In this document: positions 27,595 through 35,873 of the stretch, piece after piece | How the letters are laid out: each line of letters opens with the position of its first letter | Position numbering within the stretch: position 1 is the stretch's first letter | Assembly (NCBI GenBank): GCA_964606575.1 | Contig: CAZSHA010000006.1 | Location: 1 to 61,732, forward strand | DNA length: 61,732 bases | Source: RGIG4576 sp964606575 | GTDB taxonomy: Bacteria > Bacteroidota > Bacteroidia > Bacteroidales > Muribaculaceae | Direction: 5' to 3' | Notes under the pieces: model-generated | Databases searched by the model: none | Told to the model about the DNA's origin: nothing | The model's input: only the letters and a program-made list of their open reading frames with translations | Program-made: the position numbers and the translations under genes

Positions 27595-27831
27595 AGTGTA
27601 AAGATACTCATAAAATTTTAATTGGAGTTGTTAACGCTTATTTTTAGAGGAAAACTGAATGTTAAAACTGTATTAGAAGCGATATATTAGGGCTTAATGT
27701 CTGAATTATAAAGTGAGATAGAACTATTTTTACTACTTTTGTGACGAATAAAAGCTGTTATTAAAAATTTGCATATTGAGTAAACAAACGTAAAAAATGC
27801 TTTATCAGCAGATTTTTATCAAATTTGTTGC

Positions 27832-27839
27832 TAAATTTG
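27832..27839 (+). promoter_or_regulatory. -7 element of the DUF6242-like gene
   Basis: TAAATTTG, ending 21 nt before the ATG at 27861. It rules out the longer frame that would begin at 27825. Confidence 0.5.
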
Positions 27840-27860
27840 CATTTTCAAAATTATATAAAA

Positions 27861-29393
27861 ATGAATAAAAGATTTCCAATATATCTACTTTTAGGCATAA
27901 TGTTTGCCTCGGTTTTATTTTCTTGCGGTGATGATGATGATGCTCCATACGAATTTGACTTGGTTAGCAGTGTCGCTGTTACCGAATTTTATTTAAGCGA
28001 AAACAGTGAGATTCTAAATAACTTGGATTCGGTTTTCTTCACAATAGATTTGAATAAGGCTGAGATATACAATGCCGATTCGTTGCCTAAGGGAACGGAC
28101 GTGTCGGGACTTGAGATAAACATGACTTATGTAAATTGTAGCTCTGCGCAATTTCATGTGACAGGCGGAAAGTGGATGAAAGATACAACATTCGTATACA
28201 ACAGCGGTGATTCGATAGATTTTACTGGTGATGTGAAATTTACAATCATTTCACAAGACTTGACAGCGAGCCGCACCTATACTATAAAGGTGAATGTGCA
28301 TGAAATGGAGCCGGACTCGCTATATTGGAATCGCACGTCGCGCAGGGATTTGCCTTCATATTCTAATTATCAACCTAAAGAACAAAAAACGGTTCAATAT
28401 CATGAGGGGCTGTATTGCTTGATGCGTGATGCTGTGTCTTGTGTTTTAGCAATAACTTCTGATCCTGCATCTAACAAGTGGACTCGTTCAAGAATAGAAC
28501 TACCTTTTGAACCAAAAGTGGAAACATTCACTGCTACAAGCGATGCTTTATATATGTTAGATGTTGAAGGTGAGTTGTACAAGTCGGTTGACGGTTTTGC
28601 ATGGTCGGCATGTGGCACATCGTGGTATAGCGTAAGCGGTTCGTATGGCGATAGAATGCTTGGCGTTATTTATGAAGACGGCGTGTATAAACACACTGAG
28701 TATCCTATGTCGGCTGGCTTCGAGCCTTATCAAGTATCGGAATCTTTCCCTATAGAAGGTGTTTCTCCTATGGTTACAATATCTTCAAAATGGGCAGTGA
28801 GCGAGCAACGCATGATAATAGGCGGAGTTACTGTGTCTGGAGTATACACAGGTCATTCTTGGGGATATGACGGTGAAGAATGGGGTCAGATAAGTAGAAG
28901 AGATATATTGGAGTCCAAGGGGGTAACATTGATAGACTACCGCTACTTCAGTGTCGATACCGAAAATAATTGGTCGGTGACAGAGTATCCTACGTTGTTT
29001 GCAATGGGTGGTATCGATAAGGAAGGTGAAATGCAAGGCATGGTATATGTGTCGAATGACAGAGGTATGAACTGGTATCTTGGAGGAGAGTTAGTTCAAC
29101 TGCCTGACTATATAGAAGATTTTGCTTATGCACAAGCATTTGTTTATAATAGTACACTAACAACAGAATCACGTAGCGAGTCGACTGGATGGATTTCTAT
29201 GCCAGCCACAAAATTGCCGTCTTGGTATAGTGTGTGTGATGGCGTAACTTCTCAATCGAGAGTGACTACAGCTATAACTAGTTGGGAGTGTCCTTATATT
29301 TATCTGTTCGGAGGAACAGATATTTACGGCAATCTTCATAATAACATTTGGAGAGGTGTCGTTAACCGATTGTCATTTAAGCCGCTTTATTAA
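27861..29393 (+). CDS. DUF6242-like surface lipoprotein
   Basis: 510 residues. Lipobox LFSC (Cys22) is followed by Gly and four Asp. An acidic run right after the acylated Cys is the lipoprotein export signal that sends Bacteroidetes lipoproteins to the cell surface. The N-terminal domain is Ig-like (about 30-155, with a TASRTYTIKVNVHE strand). The rest looks like a beta-propeller: repeated segments such as YCLMRDAVSCVLAI, YMLDVEGELYKSVDG and VYVSNDRGMNWYLGG, ending in the kelch-like IYLFGGTDIYGNLHN. The arrangement matches DUF6242 proteins that precede the OMP-uppS-bamA cluster in Bacteroides relatives. Function unknown. Confidence 0.65.
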   Translation: MNKRFPIYLLLGIMFASVLFSCGDDDDAPYEFDLVSSVAVTEFYLSENSEILNNLDSVFFTIDLNKAEIYNADSLPKGTDVSGLEINMTYVNCSSAQFHVTGGKWMKDTTFVYNSGDSIDFTGDVKFTIISQDLTASRTYTIKVNVHEMEPDSLYWNRTSRRDLPSYSNYQPKEQKTVQYHEGLYCLMRDAVSCVLAITSDPASNKWTRSRIELPFEPKVETFTATSDALYMLDVEGELYKSVDGFAWSACGTSWYSVSGSYGDRMLGVIYEDGVYKHTEYPMSAGFEPYQVSESFPIEGVSPMVTISSKWAVSEQRMIIGGVTVSGVYTGHSWGYDGEEWGQISRRDILESKGVTLIDYRYFSVDTENNWSVTEYPTLFAMGGIDKEGEMQGMVYVSNDRGMNWYLGGELVQLPDYIEDFAYAQAFVYNSTLTTESRSESTGWISMPATKLPSWYSVCDGVTSQSRVTTAITSWECPYIYLFGGTDIYGNLHNNIWRGVVNRLSFKPLY

Positions 29394-29406
29394 TTAAAGA
29401 GGCTTT

Positions 29407-29440
29407 TTGCTGAGGTGGAATATACTTTTTGATAACTTTG
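29407..29440 (+). promoter_or_regulatory. Promoter of the OMP-uppS-bamA cluster
   Basis: TTG at 29407-29409, 23 nt, then TAACTTTG at 29433-29440. It sets the start of the following gene at the ATG at 29474 rather than an earlier frame at 29429. Confidence 0.55.
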
Positions 29441-29473
29441 ATGCGTTTAATAAAGAAAAAGAACACACTGGTT

Positions 29474-30142
29474 ATGAAGAAGATATTTGTCGCTATAATG
29501 ATGTTAATAGTAGCCATCGACTCGGCGACTGCACAAGATTATCGTTATGAGATTGGTGCGGGGCTAGGGGCGAGCGGATATCTTGGTGATGTGAATAAAA
29601 GTAATTTTTTGAAACATACTGGATTGGCTGGAGGCGTATTGTTTAGGTATATTCCTAATTATAGGTGGGCAGTGAAAGCTAACATTTATACAGGCAGTAT
29701 AAGTGGCGATTCCAAAGATGGCAATATGGTGTTTCCCGATGGGCAAACTTATTCGTTCAGCTCGAAGCTGTATGATTTTGGTGCTCAAGTGGAGTTTAAT
29801 TTTTTTGACTATGGAATAGGCGCAACCTATATGAAGCTGAAGCGTCTGACACCGTATCTTACTTTAGGTATTGGAGGTGTTGTGGCTTCGGTTGACGGTG
29901 AGAGTGCTTTCGCTGTGAATATGCCTTTGGGTGTAGGCGTGAAGTATAAGTTGAAAGAACGGCTGAATCTGGGTGTTGAGTTCACTATGCGTAAGGCTTT
30001 TGGCGATAAACTAGATGGTTTAGCCGACTTGAACGGCATAAAAAGTTCGTTCGGAAAAAACACCGACTGGTCGTCGTTCATAATGTTCTCGGTGACTTAT
30101 GAGTTCAGCAAGCGCTGCAGAACATGCCATTATGTGGATTGA
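29474..30142 (+). CDS. Outer membrane beta-barrel protein (DUF6089-like)
   Basis: 222 residues. The signal peptide MKKIFVAIMMLIVAI ends at ATAQ. The mature part starts YRYEIGAGLGASGYLGD and consists of alternating strands (LTPYLTLGIGGVVAS, LNLGVEFTMRKAFGD), typical of 8-10 stranded barrels. It ends FSVTYEFSKRCRTCHYVD; the Cys-x2-Cys after the last strand is characteristic of this family. It sits directly before uppS and bamA, the order seen for DUF6089 proteins. A role in outer-membrane assembly is inferred from position only. Confidence 0.7.
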   Translation: MKKIFVAIMMLIVAIDSATAQDYRYEIGAGLGASGYLGDVNKSNFLKHTGLAGGVLFRYIPNYRWAVKANIYTGSISGDSKDGNMVFPDGQTYSFSSKLYDFGAQVEFNFFDYGIGATYMKLKRLTPYLTLGIGGVVASVDGESAFAVNMPLGVGVKYKLKERLNLGVEFTMRKAFGDKLDGLADLNGIKSSFGKNTDWSSFIMFSVTYEFSKRCRTCHYVD

Positions 30143-30182
30143 GCCTATTAGAAGTGTTTTACTAGAGAATTGAAAAAGAAAT

Positions 30183-30932
30183 ATGTCATTGATAGATAAA
30201 ATAGACAAGAGCCGATTGCCCGAACATGTTGCAATCATCATGGACGGAAATGGAAGATGGGCTAAACAGCGTAATCTAGATAGGTCGATGGGACATGTCG
30301 AGGGTGTTAATACTGTGCGTCGCATAACAGAGGCAGCATCGGAGCTTGGCGTTAAATATCTTACATTATATACGTTCTCCACAGAGAATTGGAATAGACC
30401 TAAGGAGGAAGTGGATGCATTGATGAATCTTATTGTGGTGGCTATCGAACGTGAAACGCCCGATTTGATTAAAAATAATGTACGCCTCACTATGATTGGG
30501 GATATTGCAAGAATGCCTGAATTTGCTTCGGAGCGGTTGAAAAAGTGCATGGACGACACCTCGCATTGCAACGGCTTGACTTTGGTTCTAGCACTAAGCT
30601 ATTCTTCTAGATGGGAGATTGTTGAGGCTTGTAGGGCAATAGCAGAAAAAGTGCAATGTGGTGATATGAACGTGGATGACATAAATGATGAAACAATAAG
30701 CGAAAATCTTACGACAAAGAACATACCCGATCCAGATTTGTTGATACGTACTGCTGGTGATTTGAGAATAAGCAACTATCTATTATGGCAGATTGCCTAT
30801 TCAGAATTGTATTTTACTCCAGTGTTCTGGCCAGATTTCTCTAAGGAGGAATTTTATGAGGCTGTGATGGAGTATCAATCTAGAGAAAGGCGCTTCGGTA
30901 AGACTAGCGAGCAGGTGAGTGATAATAAATAA
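30183..30932 (+). CDS. uppS: Isoprenyl transferase (undecaprenyl diphosphate synthase)
   Basis: 249 residues. Adds isopentenyl units in cis to farnesyl diphosphate, making the undecaprenyl carrier used for peptidoglycan and capsule. The family signature HVAIIMDGNGRWAKQR includes catalytic Asp21. DPDLLIRTAGDLRISNYLLW and QIAYSELYFTP near 187-215 bind the substrate diphosphate. Full length, with no signal peptide. It is placed between an OMP gene and bamA, 28 nt upstream of the latter. Confidence 0.95.
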   Translation: MSLIDKIDKSRLPEHVAIIMDGNGRWAKQRNLDRSMGHVEGVNTVRRITEAASELGVKYLTLYTFSTENWNRPKEEVDALMNLIVVAIERETPDLIKNNVRLTMIGDIARMPEFASERLKKCMDDTSHCNGLTLVLALSYSSRWEIVEACRAIAEKVQCGDMNVDDINDETISENLTTKNIPDPDLLIRTAGDLRISNYLLWQIAYSELYFTPVFWPDFSKEEFYEAVMEYQSRERRFGKTSEQVSDNK

Positions 30933-30960
30933 GAATTAAAGACGATAATTATATTTAGAT

Positions 30961-33576
30961 ATGCGATATAAGTTATTACTTGTTATAGTTTCTATATTGG
31001 TTGGGGCTTTTGCTCCTATAGCTTCTGCCCAAACGCAGAACGATACGATTTATAATCCTAAAATCGTATATACAAGTATGCCTCAAAAGTATGAGATTGC
31101 TGGAATCAAGATAACAGGAGCCGATAATTACGAAGATTATATAATACTTGGATATTCAGGCTTGTCGGTTGGTCAGCGCGTGTATATACCTGGTGATGAG
31201 CTAACGGCTGCTGCTAAGCGTTTCTGGAGGCAGGGCTTGTTCTCTAAGGTTCAAATTAAGGTGGAAAAGATATACAAGGATAAGGCTTGGCTTGAGATTG
31301 TGCTACGCCAGCAACCTCGTATCGCCAGCATTAACTATATAGGCATGAAAAAGGGTGAACGTGAGGATATTAAGGAACGCTTGGGACTTATGAAAGGAAA
31401 CCAATTCACTCAAAATATAGCAGCTCGCACAAAGCAGATTGTTGAAAAGTACTATGATGACAAGGGGTTCAAGAATGCAGAGGTGAATGTGGTGCAAAAA
31501 GAGGATTTGAGTAATGCCAATGAGGTGATTGTGGATATTGTGGTTGACCGTCACGACAAGGTGAAAGTGCATAAGATTTATATCGAGGGCAATGAAGTGC
31601 TAAGCGACGGCAAATTGAAACGCACAATGAAGAAAACCAATGAAAAGAGAAGTTTTGCTAAGATATTCAGCCAAAAGAAATTTGTTCCATCGGATTTTGA
31701 GGATGATAAGAAGCGTATTATAGATAAGTATAACGAGATGGGTTATCGTGATGCTAAAATAGTTATGGATAGTGTGGTCAACTATGATGAAAAGAATGTT
31801 GACGTGTACTTGAAAATAGATGAAGGCAAGCAGTATTTCATTTCAGATATATCATGGGTGGGTAATACGGTCTATCCGTCAACATTCCTTGACGAGGTGC
31901 TAGGATTGAAAAAAGGTGATATCTACAATCAGAAGATGATAACAAAGCGTACTAGCGATGATGATGATGCTGTTGCCAACTTATATATGAACAAAGGTTA
32001 CCTATTCTTCAATTTAGTACCTATTGAGAATAATATACAAAACGACTCGATAGCTTTGGAAATGCGTGTGATTGAGGGTCCTCAAGCTCGTATCAACAAA
32101 GTCAAAATCAATGGTAACGACCGATTGTATGAAAAGGTTGTGCGTCGTGAGTTGCGTGTTAAGCCTGGTCAATTGTTCTCAAAGTCGGATTTGATGCGTT
32201 CAGCTCGTGAAATTGCGCAGACTGGTCACTTTGACCCTGAAAAGATGGATATCCGTCCTGAACCGAACGAGGAAAATGGAACGGTTGATATTCTTTTCAA
32301 CTTGGAGTCAAAAGCGAACGACCAAATAGAGTTCTCGGCAGGTTGGGGACAAACTGGTGTTATCGGTAAGTTGAGTTTGAAGTTCACTAACTTCTCTATA
32401 AAGAATTTGTTCTATCCTTCGTCATATAAGGGTATAATACCTCAAGGTGAGGGTCAGACGTTTACAATCAGCGCGCAGACGAATGCTAAGTATTACCAAG
32501 CATATAGCATATCTTTCTTAGATCCATGGTTTGGTGGCAAACGTCCTAATTCACTTTCTGTTTCAGCGTTCTATTCTCGCCAAACAGGTATCAACTCATC
32601 TTACTATAATAGTAATTATACTAACTATATGTATAACTACTACGGTTATGGCTACAATAGCAATTATTATAACAATAATTACTCTTACGAAAGTGCATAC
32701 GACCCTAATAAATACTTGCAAATGGCAGGTGTCACAGTAGGTTTCGGAAAGCGTTTGAAATGGCCAGATGACTATTTTACTTTGACAGCTGAATTGAGTT
32801 ATCAATGGTATAACTTGAAGAATTGGGAATATTTGTACTATATGAATAATGGTGTTTCAAATTCAATCATATTCGGTTTGACGCTGGCTAGAAATAGTAT
32901 TGATAATCCGTTGTATACACGTAGCGGTAGTGATTTCTCTTTGAGCTTGCACATGACCCCTCCAGCTTCATTGTTCGGCAAGAAGAATTGGAAGGCTCTT
33001 TCAGAGGCTAATACAGTTGAGTCTAAGAAAGAAATGTACAAGTGGATAGAGTATTGGAAGTTAAAATTCAAAGCTCGCACCTATACCCCGCTTACTGATG
33101 TTGACGGTCAATGGACTTTGGTGCTGATGACCCGTGCCGATATAGGATTGCTGGGTAGTTATAACAAATATTTGAAGTCGCCGTTTGAAACGTTCTATGT
33201 CGGTGGTGACGGAATGTCGGGAAGCTATACTTACGCTACTGAAACTATCGCATTGCGTGGTTATGATAACGGTGCATTCACTCCATATACTCGTGAAGGT
33301 TATGCTTATACCAGATACTGTTTTGAGTTGCATTTCCCATTCATGTTGCAAACTAGTACCACAATATATGGTCTTGCATTCGTTGAAGGAGGTAATGCGT
33401 GGACAAGCGTAGGCGATTTCTCTCCATTCAACTTGAAGCGTTCGGCAGGCGCTGGTGTACGTATTTTCTTACCTATGGTTGGTATGATGGGTATTGACTG
33501 GGCTTATGGTTTCGATAAGGTTTACGGAACTAAGGGTGGTAGCCACTTCCACTTTGTGTTAGGTCAAGAGTTCTAA
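30961..33576 (+). CDS. bamA: Outer membrane assembly factor BamA
   Basis: 871 residues with a signal peptide (ending IASAQ), five predicted POTRA repeats (about 45-455; for example VHKIYIEGNEVLSDGKLKR and INKVKINGNDRLYEKVVRR) and a 16-strand barrel. The barrel motifs include VGGDGMSGSYTYA and a C-terminal SHFHFVLGQEF. It folds proteins into the outer membrane. Around residues 546-585 there is a low-complexity loop rich in Tyr and Asn between two barrel strands, likely surface-exposed. A hairpin terminator follows. Confidence 0.95.
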   Translation: MRYKLLLVIVSILVGAFAPIASAQTQNDTIYNPKIVYTSMPQKYEIAGIKITGADNYEDYIILGYSGLSVGQRVYIPGDELTAAAKRFWRQGLFSKVQIKVEKIYKDKAWLEIVLRQQPRIASINYIGMKKGEREDIKERLGLMKGNQFTQNIAARTKQIVEKYYDDKGFKNAEVNVVQKEDLSNANEVIVDIVVDRHDKVKVHKIYIEGNEVLSDGKLKRTMKKTNEKRSFAKIFSQKKFVPSDFEDDKKRIIDKYNEMGYRDAKIVMDSVVNYDEKNVDVYLKIDEGKQYFISDISWVGNTVYPSTFLDEVLGLKKGDIYNQKMITKRTSDDDDAVANLYMNKGYLFFNLVPIENNIQNDSIALEMRVIEGPQARINKVKINGNDRLYEKVVRRELRVKPGQLFSKSDLMRSAREIAQTGHFDPEKMDIRPEPNEENGTVDILFNLESKANDQIEFSAGWGQTGVIGKLSLKFTNFSIKNLFYPSSYKGIIPQGEGQTFTISAQTNAKYYQAYSISFLDPWFGGKRPNSLSVSAFYSRQTGINSSYYNSNYTNYMYNYYGYGYNSNYYNNNYSYESAYDPNKYLQMAGVTVGFGKRLKWPDDYFTLTAELSYQWYNLKNWEYLYYMNNGVSNSIIFGLTLARNSIDNPLYTRSGSDFSLSLHMTPPASLFGKKNWKALSEANTVESKKEMYKWIEYWKLKFKARTYTPLTDVDGQWTLVLMTRADIGLLGSYNKYLKSPFETFYVGGDGMSGSYTYATETIALRGYDNGAFTPYTREGYAYTRYCFELHFPFMLQTSTTIYGLAFVEGGNAWTSVGDFSPFNLKRSAGAGVRIFLPMVGMMGIDWAYGFDKVYGTKGGSHFHFVLGQEF

Positions 33577-33614
33577 AGTGCTTTATATGTTGGACAACAG
33601 AATATAAAATTTTA

Positions 33615-33652
33615 GGAAGCTGCCAACATTTAATGTTTGACAGCTTCTTTAA
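33615..33652 (+). terminator. Terminator after bamA
   Basis: GAAGCTGCCAACATT pairs imperfectly with AATGTTTGACAGCTTC and is followed by TTTAAATT. Confidence 0.6.
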
Positions 33653-33743
33653 ATTATAGAAATAAACCTCAAAATAAATTAAAAGATTAAACCTTAGTAG
33701 GTTACAGAAGTCAAAATACCAGTAATATAAAAACTATACCATT

Positions 33744-34259
33744 ATGAAGAGATTGGTGATTACTTTGCTAGCGTTTACAGCTATTGTGATGTGTGCTAAT
33801 GCGCAGAAGTTTGCGTTGGTAGATATGGAATATGTGTTGAAGAATATTCCGGCCTATGAAATGGCAAACGAGCAGTTGAATCAAGTTTCATTGCGTTGGG
33901 AAAAAGAGGTTGAGGATTTGAGTAAGGAAGCGGAGGCTTTGTACCGTAACTTCCAAAGCGACATGGTGTTCCTTACTGATGAGCAGAAGAAAAAGAAGGA
34001 ACAAGAGATTGTAGCTAAAGAGAAGGAGGTAACAGATCTAAGATATAAATATTTTGGTCCGCAAGGCGAGCTATTCAAGAAGCGTGAATCTTTGATTAAG
34101 CCTATACAAGACGATGTGTATGAAGCTATAAAGAAAGTGAGCGAGGAGAGAGGCTATCAAGTGATTTTCGACCGTGCATCATCTCAAAGCATTATTTTTG
34201 CTTCCCCACGCATAGATGTGAGTAATTTGGTGCTTGAAAAATTGGGCTACTCGAAATAA
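33744..34259 (+). CDS. OmpH/Skp family periplasmic chaperone (first copy)
   Basis: 171 residues with a signal peptide ending CANAQ. After a short strand (KFALVDMEYVLKNIP) comes a long charged coiled coil (about 45-115, EDLSKEAEALYRNF ... KKKKEQEIVAKEKEV), then a C-terminal strand YQVIFDRASSQSIIFA. This is the Skp layout, a trimeric jellyfish chaperone that carries unfolded outer membrane proteins to BamA. It is separated from bamA by a terminator, so it is probably transcribed on its own. Confidence 0.9.
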   Translation: MKRLVITLLAFTAIVMCANAQKFALVDMEYVLKNIPAYEMANEQLNQVSLRWEKEVEDLSKEAEALYRNFQSDMVFLTDEQKKKKEQEIVAKEKEVTDLRYKYFGPQGELFKKRESLIKPIQDDVYEAIKKVSEERGYQVIFDRASSQSIIFASPRIDVSNLVLEKLGYSK

Positions 34260-34327
34260 ATGTGCATAATCACTTTAGTGTGAATGTGCTAGAGCGTGAT
34301 ACCGCATGTAAAAAACGATATTTTTAT

Positions 34328-34358
34328 TTTGTTATTGCACTCATTTGCACTATCTTTG
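34328..34358 (+). promoter_or_regulatory. Promoter of the second ompH copy
   Basis: TTTG at 34328-34331, 19 nt, then TATCTTTG at 34351-34358: a textbook Bacteroidales promoter. Transcription starts around 34365, so the ATG at 34405 is the start rather than one at 34345. Confidence 0.75.
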
Positions 34359-34404
34359 TGGCTGTTTAAGAAAAAAGAAAATAATAATACAAACAAAAAT
34401 AACA

Positions 34405-34917
34405 ATGATTAAGAAATTATTACTTGCTGTACTTGTTGCAGCTCCAATGTGCTTGTCAGCACAAACTTTGAAGTTTGGTACTGTTAACACTCAAGAGATT
34501 TTTAACGTGATGCCAGAGAAAGCAACAGCTGAAAATACATTGAAAGATGTTGCGGCTAAGTATGATGCAGAAGGAAAGAAACTTCAAGAGGCGTTTGTAA
34601 AGCAACAAGAAGAGTATGCTAAGATTGAGCAAGATGCTACAACTCCAAAGGCTATAAAGGATCGTCGTATGCAAGAATTGCAAGAGGCATATCAAAAGAT
34701 TCAAAATTTCCAACAAACTGCTTCTCAAGACTTGCAACGTCAACAAGAAACACTTCTTGCTCCTATCACTGATAAGTTGACAAAGGCAATTCAAGCAGTT
34801 GGTGCTGAAGGTGGTTTCACTTTTATTTATGACTTGTCTATCCCATCGGTGATATACACAGGTACTGGTGCGCAAGATGTTACCCCTCTTGTAAAAGCGA
34901 AACTTAATATTAAGTAA
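34405..34917 (+). CDS. OmpH/Skp family periplasmic chaperone (second copy)
   Basis: 170 residues. The signal peptide ends CLSAQ, then TLKFGTVNTQEIFNVMPEK, a coiled coil rich in Gln, Lys and Glu (about 45-115), and a strand GFTFIYDLSIPSVIYTG. It is closer to the third copy than to the first: the same PEK.AAEN and K.IK.RRMQE.QE segments appear in both. Its strong promoter and coding start are set by the -33/-7 pair upstream, and a terminator follows. Confidence 0.9.
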   Translation: MIKKLLLAVLVAAPMCLSAQTLKFGTVNTQEIFNVMPEKATAENTLKDVAAKYDAEGKKLQEAFVKQQEEYAKIEQDATTPKAIKDRRMQELQEAYQKIQNFQQTASQDLQRQQETLLAPITDKLTKAIQAVGAEGGFTFIYDLSIPSVIYTGTGAQDVTPLVKAKLNIK

Positions 34918-34943
34918 TAACGTTTCATGATTACATAAGTTGG

Positions 34944-34982
34944 TTGCCTGATAACCCTTCGTTGGTTGTCAGGCATTTTTGT
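34944..34982 (+). terminator. Terminator after the second ompH copy
   Basis: TGCCTGATAACC and GGTTGTCAGGCA pair over 12 positions with one G.U, followed by TTTTTGTTTTT. Confidence 0.85.
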
Positions 34983-35028
34983 TTTTGCCTTTATTGGGGA
35001 TGCTCTATGTTTTTCCAAAATAAAGTGC

Positions 35029-35036
35029 TACTTTTG
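35029..35036 (+). promoter_or_regulatory. -7 element of the third ompH copy
   Basis: TACTTTTG is a perfect TAnnTTTG, but no TTTG stands at the normal -33 distance, so it may be weaker than the promoter of the second copy. Confidence 0.45.
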
Positions 35037-35060
35037 TAATAAGAATGAAAATTAATGATT

Positions 35061-35567
35061 ATGGTAAAGAAATTATTATTAGTTGCCGCATTGCTAACTC
35101 CGGCATTTGTGTCGGCGCAGACATATAAATTTGGTACAGTAGACACTAAGGCGATATTTGATGCTATGCCAGAGAAAGTGGCAGCTGAAAATAGGCTAAA
35201 TGATTTGTCTGCTCGGTATCATGAGGAGAATAAGAAGCTTGAGTCGGAGTTTAATCAGAAATATGCCGATTTCCAAGCGTTAGATCCTTATACTCCAAAG
35301 TCGATAAAGGAGCGTCGGATGCAGGAAATTCAAGAGAACCAGCGTAAAATTTCTCAATTTCAGCGGATGGTTGAGAATGATATAAAAAACAAGCAAGCTG
35401 AACTTCTTGACCCGATAAAGAGTAAGATTCAAGAGGCGATAGATAGTGTGGGCGTGCAAGGCGGGTACTTGTTTATATTTGACGTTTCAAAGACCCCTGT
35501 GGCGTTTAAGAGTTCCGAAGCCACAGATGTTACTCCAGAGGTGAAAAGTCGCTTAGGGTTGAAATAA
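35061..35567 (+). CDS. OmpH/Skp family periplasmic chaperone (third copy)
   Basis: 168 residues from MVKKLLLVAALL (an ATG two codons earlier is equally possible). The signal peptide ends FVSAQ. The rest follows the second copy closely: TYKFGTVDTKAIFDAMPEK, a coiled coil, SIKERRMQEIQE, then GGYLFIFDVSKTPVAFKS. The two are evidently a tandem duplication with separate promoters and a terminator between them. A periplasmic Skp-like role is known for the family; division of labour between the copies is inference. Confidence 0.9.
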   Translation: MVKKLLLVAALLTPAFVSAQTYKFGTVDTKAIFDAMPEKVAAENRLNDLSARYHEENKKLESEFNQKYADFQALDPYTPKSIKERRMQEIQENQRKISQFQRMVENDIKNKQAELLDPIKSKIQEAIDSVGVQGGYLFIFDVSKTPVAFKSSEATDVTPEVKSRLGLK

Positions 35568-35771
35568 AATGCGTTTGTGAGGTGCGCAACCTCATGGATG
35601 AAGAGTCATAAGAAAGAGGGTGTGTCAAAGGTCATTTTGATGCACTCTTGTTTCTTTGTGTGAAGTGGTTTTGTTAACAGCAAAAATGGCACAGATGTTA
35701 TTCTGTTGCCAATTGACTTGATTTGAGATAGAAAAACAGCCTGCAATCTTTGTGGAATCGCAAGCTGTTTG
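35568..35771. other. Intergenic region after the ompH cluster
   Basis: TGAGGT-GCGCA-ACCTCA (35578-35594) is a small perfect hairpin. Further on, AAGAGGGTG... pairs loosely with ...TGCACTCTT before TTTCTTT (about 35613-35656) and may end the third ompH transcript. No coding frame is recognised. Confidence 0.35.
35732..35770 (-). terminator. Terminator after tRNA-Thr
   Basis: On the minus strand AAACAGCTTGC pairs with GCAGGCTGTTT, followed by TTTC; it lies immediately downstream of the tRNA. Confidence 0.65.
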
Positions 35772-35845
35772 AGCCACAGGTGGGACTCGAACCCACGACC
35801 TTTTCGTTACGAATGAAATGCTCTAACCGACTGAGCTATTGTGGC
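35772..35845 (-). tRNA. tRNA-Thr (anticodon CGT)
   Basis: 74-nt cloverleaf: acceptor GCCACAA/CTGTGGC, D-stem GCTC/GAGC, anticodon loop TTCGTAA, T-arm GTGGG-TTCGAGT-CCCAC, discriminator T. The anticodon CGT reads ACG (Thr). Two stem positions are A.C mismatches, 7-66 in the acceptor and 31-39 in the anticodon stem; both would be A-U if a C were T. CCA is not encoded. It lies just downstream of the DUF4270 gene on the same strand. Confidence 0.9.
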
Positions 35846-35873
35846 TGGTGCGCATCTTTAAACAGATGCTGTT

